Shown: positions 12,243-22,895 of the stretch, piece by piece
How positions within the stretch are numbered: the first letter of the stretch is position 1
Layout: every line of letters begins with the position of its first letter
DNA from: Amanita rubescens
Taxonomy: Eukaryota > Basidiomycota > Agaricomycetes > Agaricales > Amanitaceae
NCBI GenBank assembly: GCA_015039365.1
Contig: WION01000006.1
Coordinates: forward strand, 372,001-436,000
Direction of reading: 5' to 3'
DNA: 64,000 nucleotides
Position numbers and translations under genes: made by a program
Notes under the pieces: model-generated
Database searches by the model: none
Seen by the model: the letters and a program-made list of their open reading frames with translations, nothing else
Told to the model about the DNA's origin: nothing

Positions 12243-13328
12243 ATGACTGAGACTCCTTTCAGCGGTAGAAGCATATACTTCGACGCTTCCGATAGACTTG
12301 GTACTTTGCCTACTGCAACTGCGAGGATGAATAACCACAATGTCGAACAAGACCTCTACCACGAAGCCTCTGCTGGTAACTCCGCTACCCAGCCTAGTAA
12401 CAACCGCGAGTCGCTGGGCTGGCTTCCGACTATCGAAGAGCCTTCGGAGATTAGCACCACCATCAGACACAGCTGGAATGGCGTGCCATCGACTGCAAAG
12501 TTGCGCGTCCCCTCTCCCGTGCCCTCCGCTTCTGACCCTCCAGCCGCTGTTGGGGATACATTGACCGACCTCGGTGGTAATCACGGCGAAGGGAATTATG
12601 GCAGGCGGTCCGGGTCGTTGTTGTCTCGAAAGAGCATCTTTACCAACGTGGATGGTCAACCCATAAGCGGGTCTACGTTCATTCATGGTGCAGGCACGGT
12701 TGGACCAAACGCAACGGCGACGCGAAACGAGGAGTTGACGTTGCGAGCTGCATCTGCGGATACTGCTCTTGCGTCCCGACAAAAGTCGAGGATCAAGAAG
12801 CACGAGGGTAGGTCTTCTCTTCTCGGGAAGCGTTGCTAGTGTGCTTACTGAAGAGGGTGCAGCGAAAGAGGCGCGGCGCTTGTCCAAGATAGTGAAGGAG
12901 GAAGGCAAGGTGGAGAAGAAGGTGCTTTCGGTTGCGATCAATGAACTGGCAGAATTACAGGGTTTGCAAAAGAAGGCTGTAAAGGTAGGTTAGTTTTTCG
13001 CCACCGAGGGCCAAAACTAAACGTGGAGGATTAGGACGAAGGAAAGGCTCATACTGCGCATACCAAGATACTTGGGAGCCTGCGGAAATGCGAAGCAGAG
13101 TATATGGAGGCAAAGGCTAAATACGAAGCGACATTGTCACGGCTCAGTGCTGAATCGCAGGCGCTCACCAGAATTAGGCATAATGCCAGGGAAGCTGCTG
13201 AGCAGATGCAGGCAAAGTCTCAAGAAGTGGATAGCCTTAGAGCAATGTACAGTGTGGACGAGAGGGAGCGAGAGGTGAAGCTGATGCAGTTGACAGGGTC
13301 AAAGTCACGATCCCTGTTTCGGAGATAG
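12243..13328 (+). CDS. Coiled-coil protein resembling 'DNA-binding protein Ncp1'
   Basis: Three exons: start to 12807, 12863-12984 and 13035-13328. The first half is Ser/Thr/Gly-rich and low in structure. From about residue 180 the sequence becomes a Lys/Glu/Ala-rich coiled coil (KEARRLSKIVKEEGKVEKK, then an alternation of A, E, L and Q) ending in SKSRSLFRR. Basidiomycete proteins with this layout are annotated as 'DNA binding protein Ncp1' in several genomes; I rely on memory for that and the DNA-binding role is not visible here. The start may be the ATG at 12243 or the in-frame ATG at 12327. The second is the one preserved in the duplicated segment at 8267. Confidence 0.6.
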
Positions 13329-13390
13329 ATCTTTTGGACAATGTGGTATTGCGTACATGTATCAGTCATATTAATACAGAGGGACATTAA

Positions 13391-14102
13391 TCAGAGAATC
13401 TTTGCTACTTCAGCGTCAATAGCGTCGGGCGTCGTCGTAGAAGCCCAACGATTGACAACTTTCCCGTTCTTGTCGACTAGGAATTTCTCGAAATTCCACT
13501 AAAAGACATGAGAGAGATGTATTCACAGCGAAAAACGGTCTTGCCTTGATGCGGCTGAGTCCCAAAAGCCCCGATTTTTCGTTCTTTAGCCACTTAAACA
13601 CTTCATTCGTGTTACTTCCGTTGACTTCTGATGTCTTCATCAAGGGGAAGACAACGCCATGATTGAGAGTGCAAAACTCGGCAATGCCCTCGTCATCTTT
13701 GGGTTCCTGACCACCAAACTTTGTATTATGCGACGTCAGACAATAATAATCATAGCGGTTGCTATTCATGTTTACCTGGTTGCATGGGAAGCCAAGGACG
13801 ACGAGTCCGCGGTCCTTGTATTTATCGTGGAGCGCTTGCAGACCTGTGCGCAACCAGACTGTTCCAGCACACCGTCGGATATTAGAGGCTGCGTTAGTTC
13901 TCACCTTTGTACTGGGGCGTGAACCCACTGTAAGCAATGAATGAATGAATTGACGACGATCAGTAAGTGACTTGGTTGACACCTACCATTGTGAGGCAAC
14001 ATTGACGATTAGAACCGTCTTTCCTTTCAACTGCGCAAAGTCGTACGTTTCACCTCCCGGTAGTTCAGCCTTGAGTGAATGGAAACCTGACTCGTTGGAC
14101 AT
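13391..14102 (-). CDS. Glutathione peroxidase (thioredoxin-dependent GPx-like)
   Basis: Reduces hydroperoxides; fungal enzymes of this type usually draw electrons from thioredoxin. Five exons give about 160 residues from [13 protein letters not shown]. The peroxidatic Cys sits in NVASQCGFT, with its codon split by the first intron. It is Cys (TGT), not selenocysteine. The conserved GFPCNQFGGQEP follows, then a resolving Cys in EFCTLNHG, and [12 protein letters not shown] with the catalytic Trp and Asn. The last intron (13499-13544) has a GC donor (AAG|GCAAGA). The frame stays open upstream to an ATG at 14267, adding a 55-residue Arg/Ser-rich stretch ending RGFST, which would suit a mitochondrial presequence. 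That alternative start is inference. The TERT stop codon is only 42 bp upstream of that longer start. Confidence 0.9.
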
Positions 14103-14309
14103 TGTAGAAAATCCACGAATAGAAATGGGTATGTGGGATGAGAAAACCTTGCTATGTGGTTTTGTAATACGGCGGAATCTAGCTATAGGAAGTTGTCTGG
14201 TTCTTACAAACCAGAGGATGGTCGGCGGTGAGCGGAGTTGCGTGATCCTTCGCACTGAGTTGTACATGACGCTATTTCTAGTCTATCAAATCACGCGCCC
14301 ACGTGTAGG

Positions 14310-17300
14310 TTAGAATCTGATCCCCGAGAGCCCTGCCTCGCCTTCCCTCACCAGCCTTCGGAACCTTCCGTTGTATTGTCTATATCGTGCTCGTGATAGT
14401 TCGAAACGAAGAAGTGAAAGCAATTTTCCATAATGCTGCGCCTTTTGTGATAAGATGTTATAAAATGCGCGATTGCCGAGCCTGTACCATATAAATCGCA
14501 TGACATGTCAAGCGAAAGCGAATCTCACCAGACGACGACCGTCCTTCGTACATCACATACTGCACCATGGTCAACGGCAATTTTCTTTAAGCCCTTACCT
14601 TTGATTGACGAAAAGGTATAGTTGACCAGATTCTGCACCGTGCCTAGATGATTCTATGTAAGTCCAATGTGCGCGATTTTGTGAGAATGAACAGACGGAA
14701 GATGAATGATTCATTTTTCCTGGGCCCAAGACCTCTAGCACGCAGATACGTGTGCACCTTCATAGCAAGCAGCAGAAAATTTTGGTATATGTTGAGGTGT
14801 ACAACGTGCTCGCCGTTAAGGCTTGCGTCTGTGTAAATAATATGACTCCTCGACTTCGAGTATCTTGAAATACATTGATTAAGTGAATACGATATCTCCT
14901 TTATTATTAAACTTACAGGAGCATCCTGTTAATAAAATTCAGACCAGGGCTTCGTCCTCTATGAACAGTTACGGAGTCGAGCAGGTCTGCATTTGTTACT
15001 AACTGCTCAGCAAAGATTGAATGCACATGCTACTCACTGATACCAAAATATCTTGGGTAGTCGACTGTTATGGTCAATTCCTTCATGTCGATCAAGAAAC
15101 CACACCAAGGAAAACCTGCAATGTTTTTATTTAGCAAGTCATAGCAGAATACAATCTGATATTAATACTCTGGTTTGGATCCGTTACATTCTGTATTTGA
15201 TGGTCATAGTCGAAATTTGTTAGTGTCTTGTCATGAGATATAGAAAAGCGGTATTTGGGATGCCCTGTTAAATTTAGCGAGATGAATCATGTTCACTGGT
15301 GGCACATCTTACCTTTCTTCATCATATCCAGGAATCCTTTTGCTTTCTCCAACGATGTTGTTATGTATAAGTAATCGTCTATCAGCCTAATGAGAAGCTG
15401 CCGCCCAAATCAAGGTTGGAGACTGATTAAATAATTGGTGCACTTACGCTCTCCGGGTCTGTCCATTTCCCAAACTGGCTTTCCATATCACCATAGTAGA
15501 AGCAACACAGCAGCGAAGATAAAATTGATCCTTGGGGAATACCGACTGCTTGACGATAAAAGTTATTGTCGATCTTCCAACGGGTTCAAAATCGGAACAC
15601 TGGAAAACCCTTGCCACTTACCTTGACTATGTTTTCGGTTATATGATCTCGTAGCAACTGCAAAATCTCTTCCCTCGGAGCATCATGGTATACAACCTAT
15701 GTTCAGTTAGTCACGAACTACGGTCATATCTCACTTTTACCTCGTCAGCGAATATAACGCTTCGAAGCGACTGAGCTAGTTCGACGGCATACTGCAGAAA
15801 GTGGGGAGGGTCCTCTGACGGAGCACATTTGCTACATCCTGAAAAAAGACGAGAACAACATACCATCAGTAGCTCGTCTAACGAAGGTCCTTCTTGGTCT
15901 CCCAGCTGACATTCCTACTTGCCCGTAACGCTGGATCACGTACACGTCCTATATTCTCGGTAAGGGAGTATGGTCCTCAAAAGGATAAGCCGGCGTACTT
16001 CGGATATAAGCTTATCGATGATTCTGAGCAACTCCCATTGTTCAATCGTATCAAAACAGGCTTGCACATCAACTTTCACGAAATATAATTTCGGCCTAGC
16101 ATTGTAAGCGGCAATTGGGACCGGAGGGCGCATAACGTACAATTTACCGTCAGAATTGCGTGGTAAGCGAGATTTGAAGGCTTTTAGTCTAGCATACAAG
16201 TCGTCTGGTCGAAAGAGAGAAGCTCCCAAAAGAGAGGTATTTCTTTGCTGGACACAATTTCAAGATGAGAAAACTTCGTTCCATTTCACTGACTTGCCTT
16301 TTCAAATGTTAGGATCTGGAACGCGGCTTGTAATACTTTGTTAATAGACAGGCCAGAGCTATCCCCGCGCAATGGTGCTTGACCCTGGCCCTTTAGCTTG
16401 GGTCATAACCTAGTGAGAATCAGCGGAAGAATATCGACAGTACGTACCCGAAAGAGTGGCCTCCGCCGGCTGAGGTTAACAATAGGTCTGACGCCAGTCT
16501 CTTTTGGAAGTAGTCGCACGAAAGAAAAGCCAAGTTTTCGCATTTTCAGTATTTCGGCCACTTCGTTCTTGACATCGGTCAGGGAAGAATAGACTGGAAG
16601 CTGCAGACAACTTACTTCTTCTAATTTTACAAACGTCTCGGTAGTCAGCCGTTCGATTAAAGGTGCGCAAAGGATACTCCAGTCGTCATGTCTAAAATAG
16701 AGCAAACGGTTTCGGTAAGCACTAGAGTCAGTAATGTAAAATGTTGTCTAAACTCTCCATCAATTATTGAATTTCATTCCTAGGTCCACTTACCTTTAAT
16801 AGTGGCGAAACAAAGCCATCGAAATACCAGAAGAGAAAATCTTCCAGAAGTTCTTTTCGTTTCTTTGCATCCGAGACGCACATCCTATATTTCTGAGAAA
16901 TTTTTCCGGAAGGGGCTAACCAATCGCAATCAGAGGTTCTGAACCCCTGGATAACATGATGCAAAGACAACGATTCGTGTCTGCGACAAGAGATGAATTG
17001 CTCGACATCTTCACGAGAATTCAGTTATTTGAGTAAACGAGTAAAGAAACTGTAGCTGACAACGAAGTATGAGTCTGAGGTTGTGTTTCGAACCCCAAAA
17101 TGAGTTTGGAATGACAGACTTGGTAACCAAGGACTACATATCGGTACACCTGTCGAGAGTTTTCATTACTTTCGACAGAGTACGTAGGGGATGACAAACC
17201 TCATGATATTCACAAACGAATTCCGCAAATCTAGGCTTGATCTTAGCGTGACGTTTCGCTTCGGATAAACCAGAAGAGAGATAAGAGGTATCATTAGACA

Positions 17301-18960
17301 CCATTGAAAAATGGCCAGATGACATCGACTGAGATTGCAATACACTTGATTGATCCGACAGTAATTCCTTTCAACTTGGTTGAACACTTGGGAGTAGGAG
17401 ATGACCAAATGAACGAACCAAGATGACGTTACTGTCTAGTTTCCTTATGCTAGTCTTTCATTTGATTTAATGGAAACTTGTCGCTATGAAGAAGGCTTGA
17501 GTTACCTTGGAAGGGCACGCAATGTTCAATAGAGGCTTGTAACCACATTTCCCATGCTTCCAAATCATTTGATCAAGTATAGGTAGCAGGCGTTTGAGTC
17601 GCTTCGGAGTTCCGCACGGTCCTTTTTGCTTCGAAGTCCTTGAATGGGACGAATTACTCGCTGTATTGATTCATCATACCTTAATTTCGTTTTCTTTATC
17701 CAGGTTATCGCGATAAGCATTGTTTTGCTTGCTTTGCACTTTTGTGTTGAAGGGATTTGACAAACCATATTGTCGCGAGAAAACATATTTGGCCGCTAGT
17801 CTGGCATGTCCAGCTTGCGTCCTGGAATACAACTCGTCATTTGAGCTTGGATAAGCTCGGGCATGCCGGGTAAATGAAGAACATATTTGGTTCAGAAAAT
17901 CTGGGATAACAATGTTACCAGCAGAAGACAAGAAAAAAAGTATGCTCACGTCTAGGTGGTAATCCCACGGCAAGGCGCCGCGGTTCAGTTACATAGATAG
18001 GCCGAGCGTAAAACAGTTTCCTACGCGCGAAGACGATTTCAGCTGCATGTCTAAACCAAGGTCCATTATCATACGTCAAGTTATAAATGCGATCACGACA
18101 AACCTCTCCGCGACCGGTTGATTAATGCTGGAGAGCTTGACGCGCTTCGCTCGTTGCTCATACATCCCTGAAGTAAATTCTAATGGTCTTTTTGACGTTG
18201 CAGATTTTTCAGCAGGAATGCCAAACGACGGCGCCAAATAGAGAATGATTTTTCCAGTCATTTGGCAATAGCAGTCATTTGGAAGTGAAACAAATATAGA
18301 TGTATCTGCCAACAAATGCACCATGGATTCGACCCCGATTCTTTGTGGGGTGAGATTATGGAAGTCAGCACTGGTGCTGCCTTCAGTTTCATTGACACAC
18401 CTTTGCAAGAGAGTATCCCATTCAGGTGTTTGTAGACTAGTAACATTTGTATTGACATGCTCATTTGTTATGCCAAGGCGTGCCATTCCTTGCTTTCCCT
18501 TGTCGCCTTCACCAGATGACTAGATACATAATGAGCACATAAGGCAAATGCATGATCCAATAATTGATTCATACTAGTCTGTATCCCGACGTTATGATAT
18601 GACCGACGACTCTGGCCCTTAGCAACTTTTCCTGTGCTTTGTCAATGACCTGGATTTAGATTATTAGAATACCGACACCAACATTGGAGAACGTACATAA
18701 AGCATGTCCGCTTCGATAGGAGGCTTATAAGCCTTGAAAGCTCCGTGATAGCTCCCCTGATTCCGAGTTGCTACCAGCGTTGTGTCGACGAGACGTGAAT
18801 ATTCAGGCGAGTCTCGCTCATGAGGTCTGAATGCATGCCCTAAATGACCTGCAGCCGGATCTAAAACGGGCTGTAGCATAAACGATAAGTAGCTGCCCAA
18901 ATTTTCGACATGAGGATAGTATTGCTTCAGTATGGATTCACTAGTGAGTTCAGATGACAT
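14310..18960 (-). CDS. TERT: Telomerase reverse transcriptase
   Basis: Catalytic subunit of telomerase, which copies telomere repeats from its RNA template. I could join about 26 exons into roughly 1,100 residues starting MSSELTSESILKQYYPHV. Domains in order: N-terminal TEN-like region; RNA-binding domain with the GQ block (IGVESMVHLLADTSIF near 18310), ARRKLFYARPIYV, and KYVFSRQYGL near 17770; the T-motif area (FWGS, HHVIQGFRTSDCDWL, TTFYITDSSAYR near 16720); RT motif 1 (RLLPKETGVRPIVNL near 16500), motif A (VKVDVQACFDTI near 16060, first catalytic Asp), B' (GIPQGSILSSLLC near 15540), C (RLIDDYLYI near 15380, the Asp pair) and E (FPWCGFLID near 15105); then the C-terminal extension ending in the 14310-14480 exon. 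One intron (16248-16297) is GC-AG. Between VYRYV and LVTKSVIP near 17131 there is one extra base; an alternative acceptor (ATGTAG) would rescue the frame at the cost of five residues. Confidence 0.92.
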
Positions 18961-19052
18961 GGGTGCTGGACGCGTCTGTCACAGACCGTGACCCTGAGTG
19001 ACAGACGCGTATTTAGTCGCAATGTGATAAGATAACCCTAAATGAGTTGAAC
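18961..19052. promoter_or_regulatory. Bidirectional promoter of TERT and the Ca3427-like gene, with palindromic MCB boxes
   Basis: Only 92 bp separate the two divergent start codons. Inside is a perfect 13-bp inverted repeat: ACGCGTCTGTCAC at 18970-18982 and its complement at 18998-19010, with a 15-nt spacer. Each arm begins or ends with ACGCGT, the MluI cell-cycle box bound in yeasts by MBF (Mbp1-Swi6) at G1/S. Regulation of TERT by such a factor is an inference from the site alone. Confidence 0.7.
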
Positions 19053-20398
19053 ATGCCACTAAGAGTCGGATACGGTACGCGATCATACTCTTGCAGTGAA
19101 CGCCTCAGATCCCACGTTTCCAGTTCGAGAACATTTCTCATCGCCACTACTCCAGTATGCGGAAATAGACAACGGTGAAACGTTTACATTAGTTGAATGC
19201 CCCAGTACGTTGATCAATGTCATCTCCTGTCCTTATTCTTCTATAAACAACATCAGGTGGTTCTGGGCAATTGATTTCCCGTTTAACAAATGACGAGATA
19301 GACGTCGCCCTGTATGACCAGAGTACTACCCTTCCTGGATCTCGGATTTACGATGCACTACTTTAGTGCTCTTACTGATCCATTGATTTCTGGAATCGCC
19401 AATGGATCGAAGGCCTATAGGCTCGTCGGCAGTTATGTTGTAACTCCACTTAACTGGTAATGGTGAAAAGTGTGCTATTTTCAGCGCAAACTAAACACGG
19501 TCTTAGGGCGGTCATCACAGGGAAGAACAGCAATTTCAATGATGTCAGTGGCCTGAAAGAGACAACGATTGGCATATCACGTTATGGGAGGTAAGAGTTG
19601 ACGGTATTGTAAACATATCCTTCTCTTTAACACCGTTCTCAAGCGGCAGTCAAACAATGGCCTACGTTATGGCTCTTCAGCAAGGGTGGCCAACGAACCA
19701 ATTAAAGTTCCAAGGTTTTGGCACTATAGTGATTACTTTGCCGGTCTTATTTTTAACGTGAACGCACAGTGAACAATGACATCGACGGATTGATCAGCTC
19801 AGTCAATGACGGCTCCACAAGCGCATTTATGTGGGAATGGTTTACGACCAAGCCATTCGCTGATGCCGGAAAAGTTCGTTTCGTAAGTGATCGACAATGC
19901 CTTATGTGTGCCTAGGTTGATTGCGGAGTCGAAGATTGGTTCTGTCCCAACCCCATGGCCTTCCTGGTTAATTGCTGCCCACCCCTCTCCAGAGCGGGCA
20001 CCTGAGGAGGCCGTGCGACGTTTCCTCGCAGATTTGACAGCGTACGTTCGACGATTTGATTCGGAGGAGGATCGCGCTATCAAGGACATCGATTTTATCA
20101 AGGAGAAGTTCGGCTATCCTGAAGAAGATATCAAGGCAAGGTTTGAGTGCCTCGAAGGAAAAATTCTTACCTGTTTTCATAGGCTTGGCTTCGTACCGTC
20201 GGTTATGCAGATGATTGCAGCGTGGTGCCAAGAAATGTCATTAAAGACACACTAAGGTTGTTATGCGTACGGTTGAATTGTTGCAAAGCTTATTATGCTC
20301 GTCTCAGGGTCCTAGAGAAAGCCGGTGTTGTGAAGACACCTGCAGATGAATTCAATCTAGAAAATTTTGTCGACGTCAGGGTTGCGAGAATGACATGA
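19053..20398 (+). CDS. Ca3427-like protein with type 2 periplasmic-binding fold
   Basis: Nine or so short exons join into a protein of about 280 residues starting MPLRVGYVREHFSSPL. Recognisable blocks are VECPSGSGQLISRL, LTDPLISGIANGSKAYRLVG, NWAVITGK, TTIGISRYGSGSQTMAYVMA, SAFMWEWFTTKPF and PTPWPSWLIAA. This is the PBP2 'Ca3427-like' family found in fungi and some bacteria, related in fold to ABC-transporter substrate-binding proteins and to the Thi5/NMT1 group. The ligand is unknown and there is no signal peptide, so it is probably cytosolic. An intron at 20136-20182 uses a GC donor (AAG|GCAAGG). It shares its 92-bp promoter with TERT, which may be accidental. Confidence 0.8.
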
Positions 20399-20497
20399 AG
20401 TCATGATCTCCGTAGTCGTTCAATGGTATTCGACTAAAAGAGATGAGCGTAATGTACAGTTGGAGAATACGTAAACATAGTCCAAGCACCGAAAGGC

Positions 20498-21405
20498 TCA
20501 ATCTTGTGGTGCAAGATCTTGCTTCTTCAGGAATCCTACAGAATAAGCCGGTTTGTATTTACTGAATCGATTGTCCCCTTACCTTTCATCTTTTGCCTAC
20601 TTGCCCTTTCTCGTTCGTTATCGATGGTACGAAGCCGCGCAAGTTCCGCGTCGGCTGCGGGAACATCTAGAATCAAGGGTAGGAGTCACATGTGCCATCG
20701 ACATCATGCAAGACAACACGCAACCTGCAGCACTTTCAGATTTCAATTGTTCCAGAATCTTCTCCGCCTTCTCAAAATAACCTTGTTCTCCCAGTGCTTT
20801 ACCTTTCCGGAACATTGCTTTATAGTTCTTGCCATCCTTGGCGAGAGCCTAGAAGTAGGCATTCAGTCGACGGATCTGATACACCGTCTGAGCGAATACC
20901 TTGTCCGCGGTTTCAATGGCACGTTTCCAATTATTCTGTTTGATATGACACGCGGACATGTTAGCGTAGATTTTCGATATCGTTTCGTCAATCTGCACGC
21001 GGTTGAGTGTCGAGCACGTAAGAACAATGTGACTGACCTCAGACTTCTGTTCGGCTTCAGGTGTGCCTGGTTCCGCGGGTGGGACTCCTTTGAGCCTTTC
21101 ATAGGACGACCTTGGGTAACAAGACTCGGTAGGGATCTAATACAGCTGGGGGTGACGTACTTGTCAAGACCAACAAGGTAAAACAATGCCTTGAACGTGT
21201 TATTATTCGAGAAACGCTAAGAATCACTTGAAGTTTACCTGGTGATACGACAGAAGAGCTTTTGCGAATAAGTTTTCGTTATCGAGCAGAATGCATACGT
21301 ACCATCTTTCACGTTGCCAGTCTTGAAGGCCTGATCAGCTGTTTCCTTCCTCTGCTTTGCTTCTTCAATCTTGCGGGCGGCATCTGCGATGGGATCAGTA
21401 GCCAT
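20498..21405 (-). CDS. Small tetratricopeptide (TPR) repeat protein
   Basis: About 185 residues over eight exons, starting MATDPIADAARKIEEAKQ and ending FLKKQDLAPQD. Three TPR-like units can be read: ADQAFKTGNVKDALLSYHQA, ISKIYANMSACHIKQNNWKRA and AMFRKGKALGEQGYFEKAEK. The arrangement resembles TTC9/FKBP-type TPR modules, which act as binding platforms for chaperones, but no catalytic domain is present. All introns are GT-AG. The partner protein cannot be named from the sequence. Confidence 0.75.
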
Positions 21406-21560
21406 TCTTCTGGATCTGGGACGGCTGAACGATGTTCACGTTGGTTAGATTAGAGACACTGATTGTGCCAATAATAACAGACCAGCTGAGGCTGTGCCAA
21501 GCATTTGCTCCTATTTGCTCGCATATTCTCATCGCGCGAACTTCCGACACTGAAAGCAAC

Positions 21561-21877
21561 ATGCCGCTGCTGGCGAACGTCCTTGGATTTTCTGTGTTTG
21601 GCCTGGCCGTGCGCATGGGTCAATTAGGTATACAAAGGCGTAACTTGCTTGACAGTACGTAGTCCATTTACGGTGCTTTTCGGAGTATTCACGACGGTAA
21701 AATGCAGACCCTGGAGGGCACCTCATCTCAATGGGCGTATTCAGTTTCGTAGGATATTTGGCGTATCAATGGGACATACGTTCCGCCGAACTGATTACAG
21801 AGAGACGGGCCGCTATCGCTGACCAGCGGCGCCAGCGAATGACGGAGAATGGTGCAACAACCGCGGCGGATGCTTAA
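21561..21877 (+). CDS. Small membrane protein similar to the fungal complex I 14-kDa subunit
   Basis: Two exons (21561-21654 and 21708-21877) encode about 87 residues. The N-terminal stretch LGFSVFGLAVRMGQLGIQRR resembles the SGFGLAVR.WQLG stretch of the fungal NADH:ubiquinone oxidoreductase 14-kDa subunit as I recall it. A second hydrophobic segment (HLISMGVFSFVGYLAYQW) follows, then a charged Arg-rich tail. Such a subunit would sit in the inner mitochondrial membrane. The match is short, so the name is tentative. The frame is open upstream to 21432, but the ATG at 21561 fits the family length. Confidence 0.55.
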
Positions 21878-22895
21878 CAATGACGTCCGTACAATGCTGT
21901 TGCGGTGGTGTGTGCGCGCTTTATTTTTTATTTTTTTATTTGTGGGCCTGACTGGCAAAAGGATAGACGGTTCAGATATGACATGGCACGCTGCTTCATC
22001 GTTTGGGTGACGCCTGCAAGATACCATCCTAGAGCGATCTAAGACCATTAGATTTACCTTGGATTGCGTAGTATTGTGAAGTATCTAGGTTTATGTCAAA
22101 CTTTCCGTGTCATTCCACGATCTGGCTGTCTGCATTTGTGAACACGTTAGCACCACTAACTCCGAGCATGGGTGATAAAGGAAGTATATTTACGATTACA
22201 TATGGATACCTGCACCGTGTACGAAGGACTCGATGAATGCAAAATGTACATCAGGTAAAGAAAAATGGATGGGATGGTTCCAAGCAGTAATGCGCGTCTC
22301 GGAATGACAATGCAGAAGGATTCGTTAAGTGGTAGATATCCCAAGACCTTCGAGGTCGGTAGTGAAGTTCACGTCGTATCAAGATAAACGTAAAAGTAAA
22401 TGAGCGTGGGTTATGAGAGGTGAAGGAATGTTTGTACGTTTAAAACCCTAAATCCATTGGAAATCCAACAAATGAATGTGAGATGTGGAGTGGATAGATA
22501 ATACAGAGAATGAGCGAACGACGGTAGTTGGAAGCAACTTGAAGTACAGTTTTTCGTAAATTGAAGCATGGATGGAGGTGTGGTAATTATTTGAATGAGA
22601 AATCAGGTGTCGCACGACAAAGTCGGAATCGAAGATGTTGGAGCCATAGGAAATTAATGTCGACATTGCCGAGTTTACGAAACAAAGGTGGATGATGCTT
22701 AAGAGATGGTTGCAGGATCTGGAGATAGATGCGATAAAGATATGCGAAGTTTCGAGGTGAAAGTCCAGTTCATGCGTCAAAGACGGTCAAAAGTGGAAAT
22801 GACCAGTTAGAATCGACGAAGGACTGTAGACGAGAGCCACTTGATATTTCAAGTGTATCAAACACTGGTAGTGTGGACTGTTGTCGTACTTGGTA
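21878..22895. other. Intergenic region
   Basis: About 1 kb between two convergent genes. It contains AT-rich sequence and a 110-codon minus-strand frame (22448-22780) rich in Ser, His and Ile with no family features or codon pattern that convinces me. It is probably the 3' UTR of the gene that ends at 22896 and spacer. Confidence 0.4.

Larger units (their letters stand above)
6930..12342 (+). repeat. Direct segmental duplication (units 6930-8282 and 10346-12342)
   Basis: Two same-orientation units about 3.4 kb apart. Each runs from roughly 45-60 bp beyond the dioxygenase stop codon, through the gene and its promoter, to the first codons of the divergent coiled-coil gene (GCAACT.CGA.GATGAATAAC at both ends). 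The downstream unit is intact. The upstream unit is about 650 bp shorter through internal deletions. Divergence is substantial but even, with no obvious C-to-T bias, so I do not see a RIP signature by eye. Confidence 0.8.

Noticed and set aside
15800..15880. A 25-nt micro-intron in TERT (GTATGT ... TTTTTTCAG)
   Set aside because: A later acceptor (CCGTCAG) gives a normal 49-nt intron and a better protein, RRATDEDPPHFLQYA, so no micro-intron is needed.
22448..22780. 110-codon minus-strand open frame
   Set aside because: Low-complexity His/Ser/Ile composition, no motifs, and it lies where a 3' UTR is expected.
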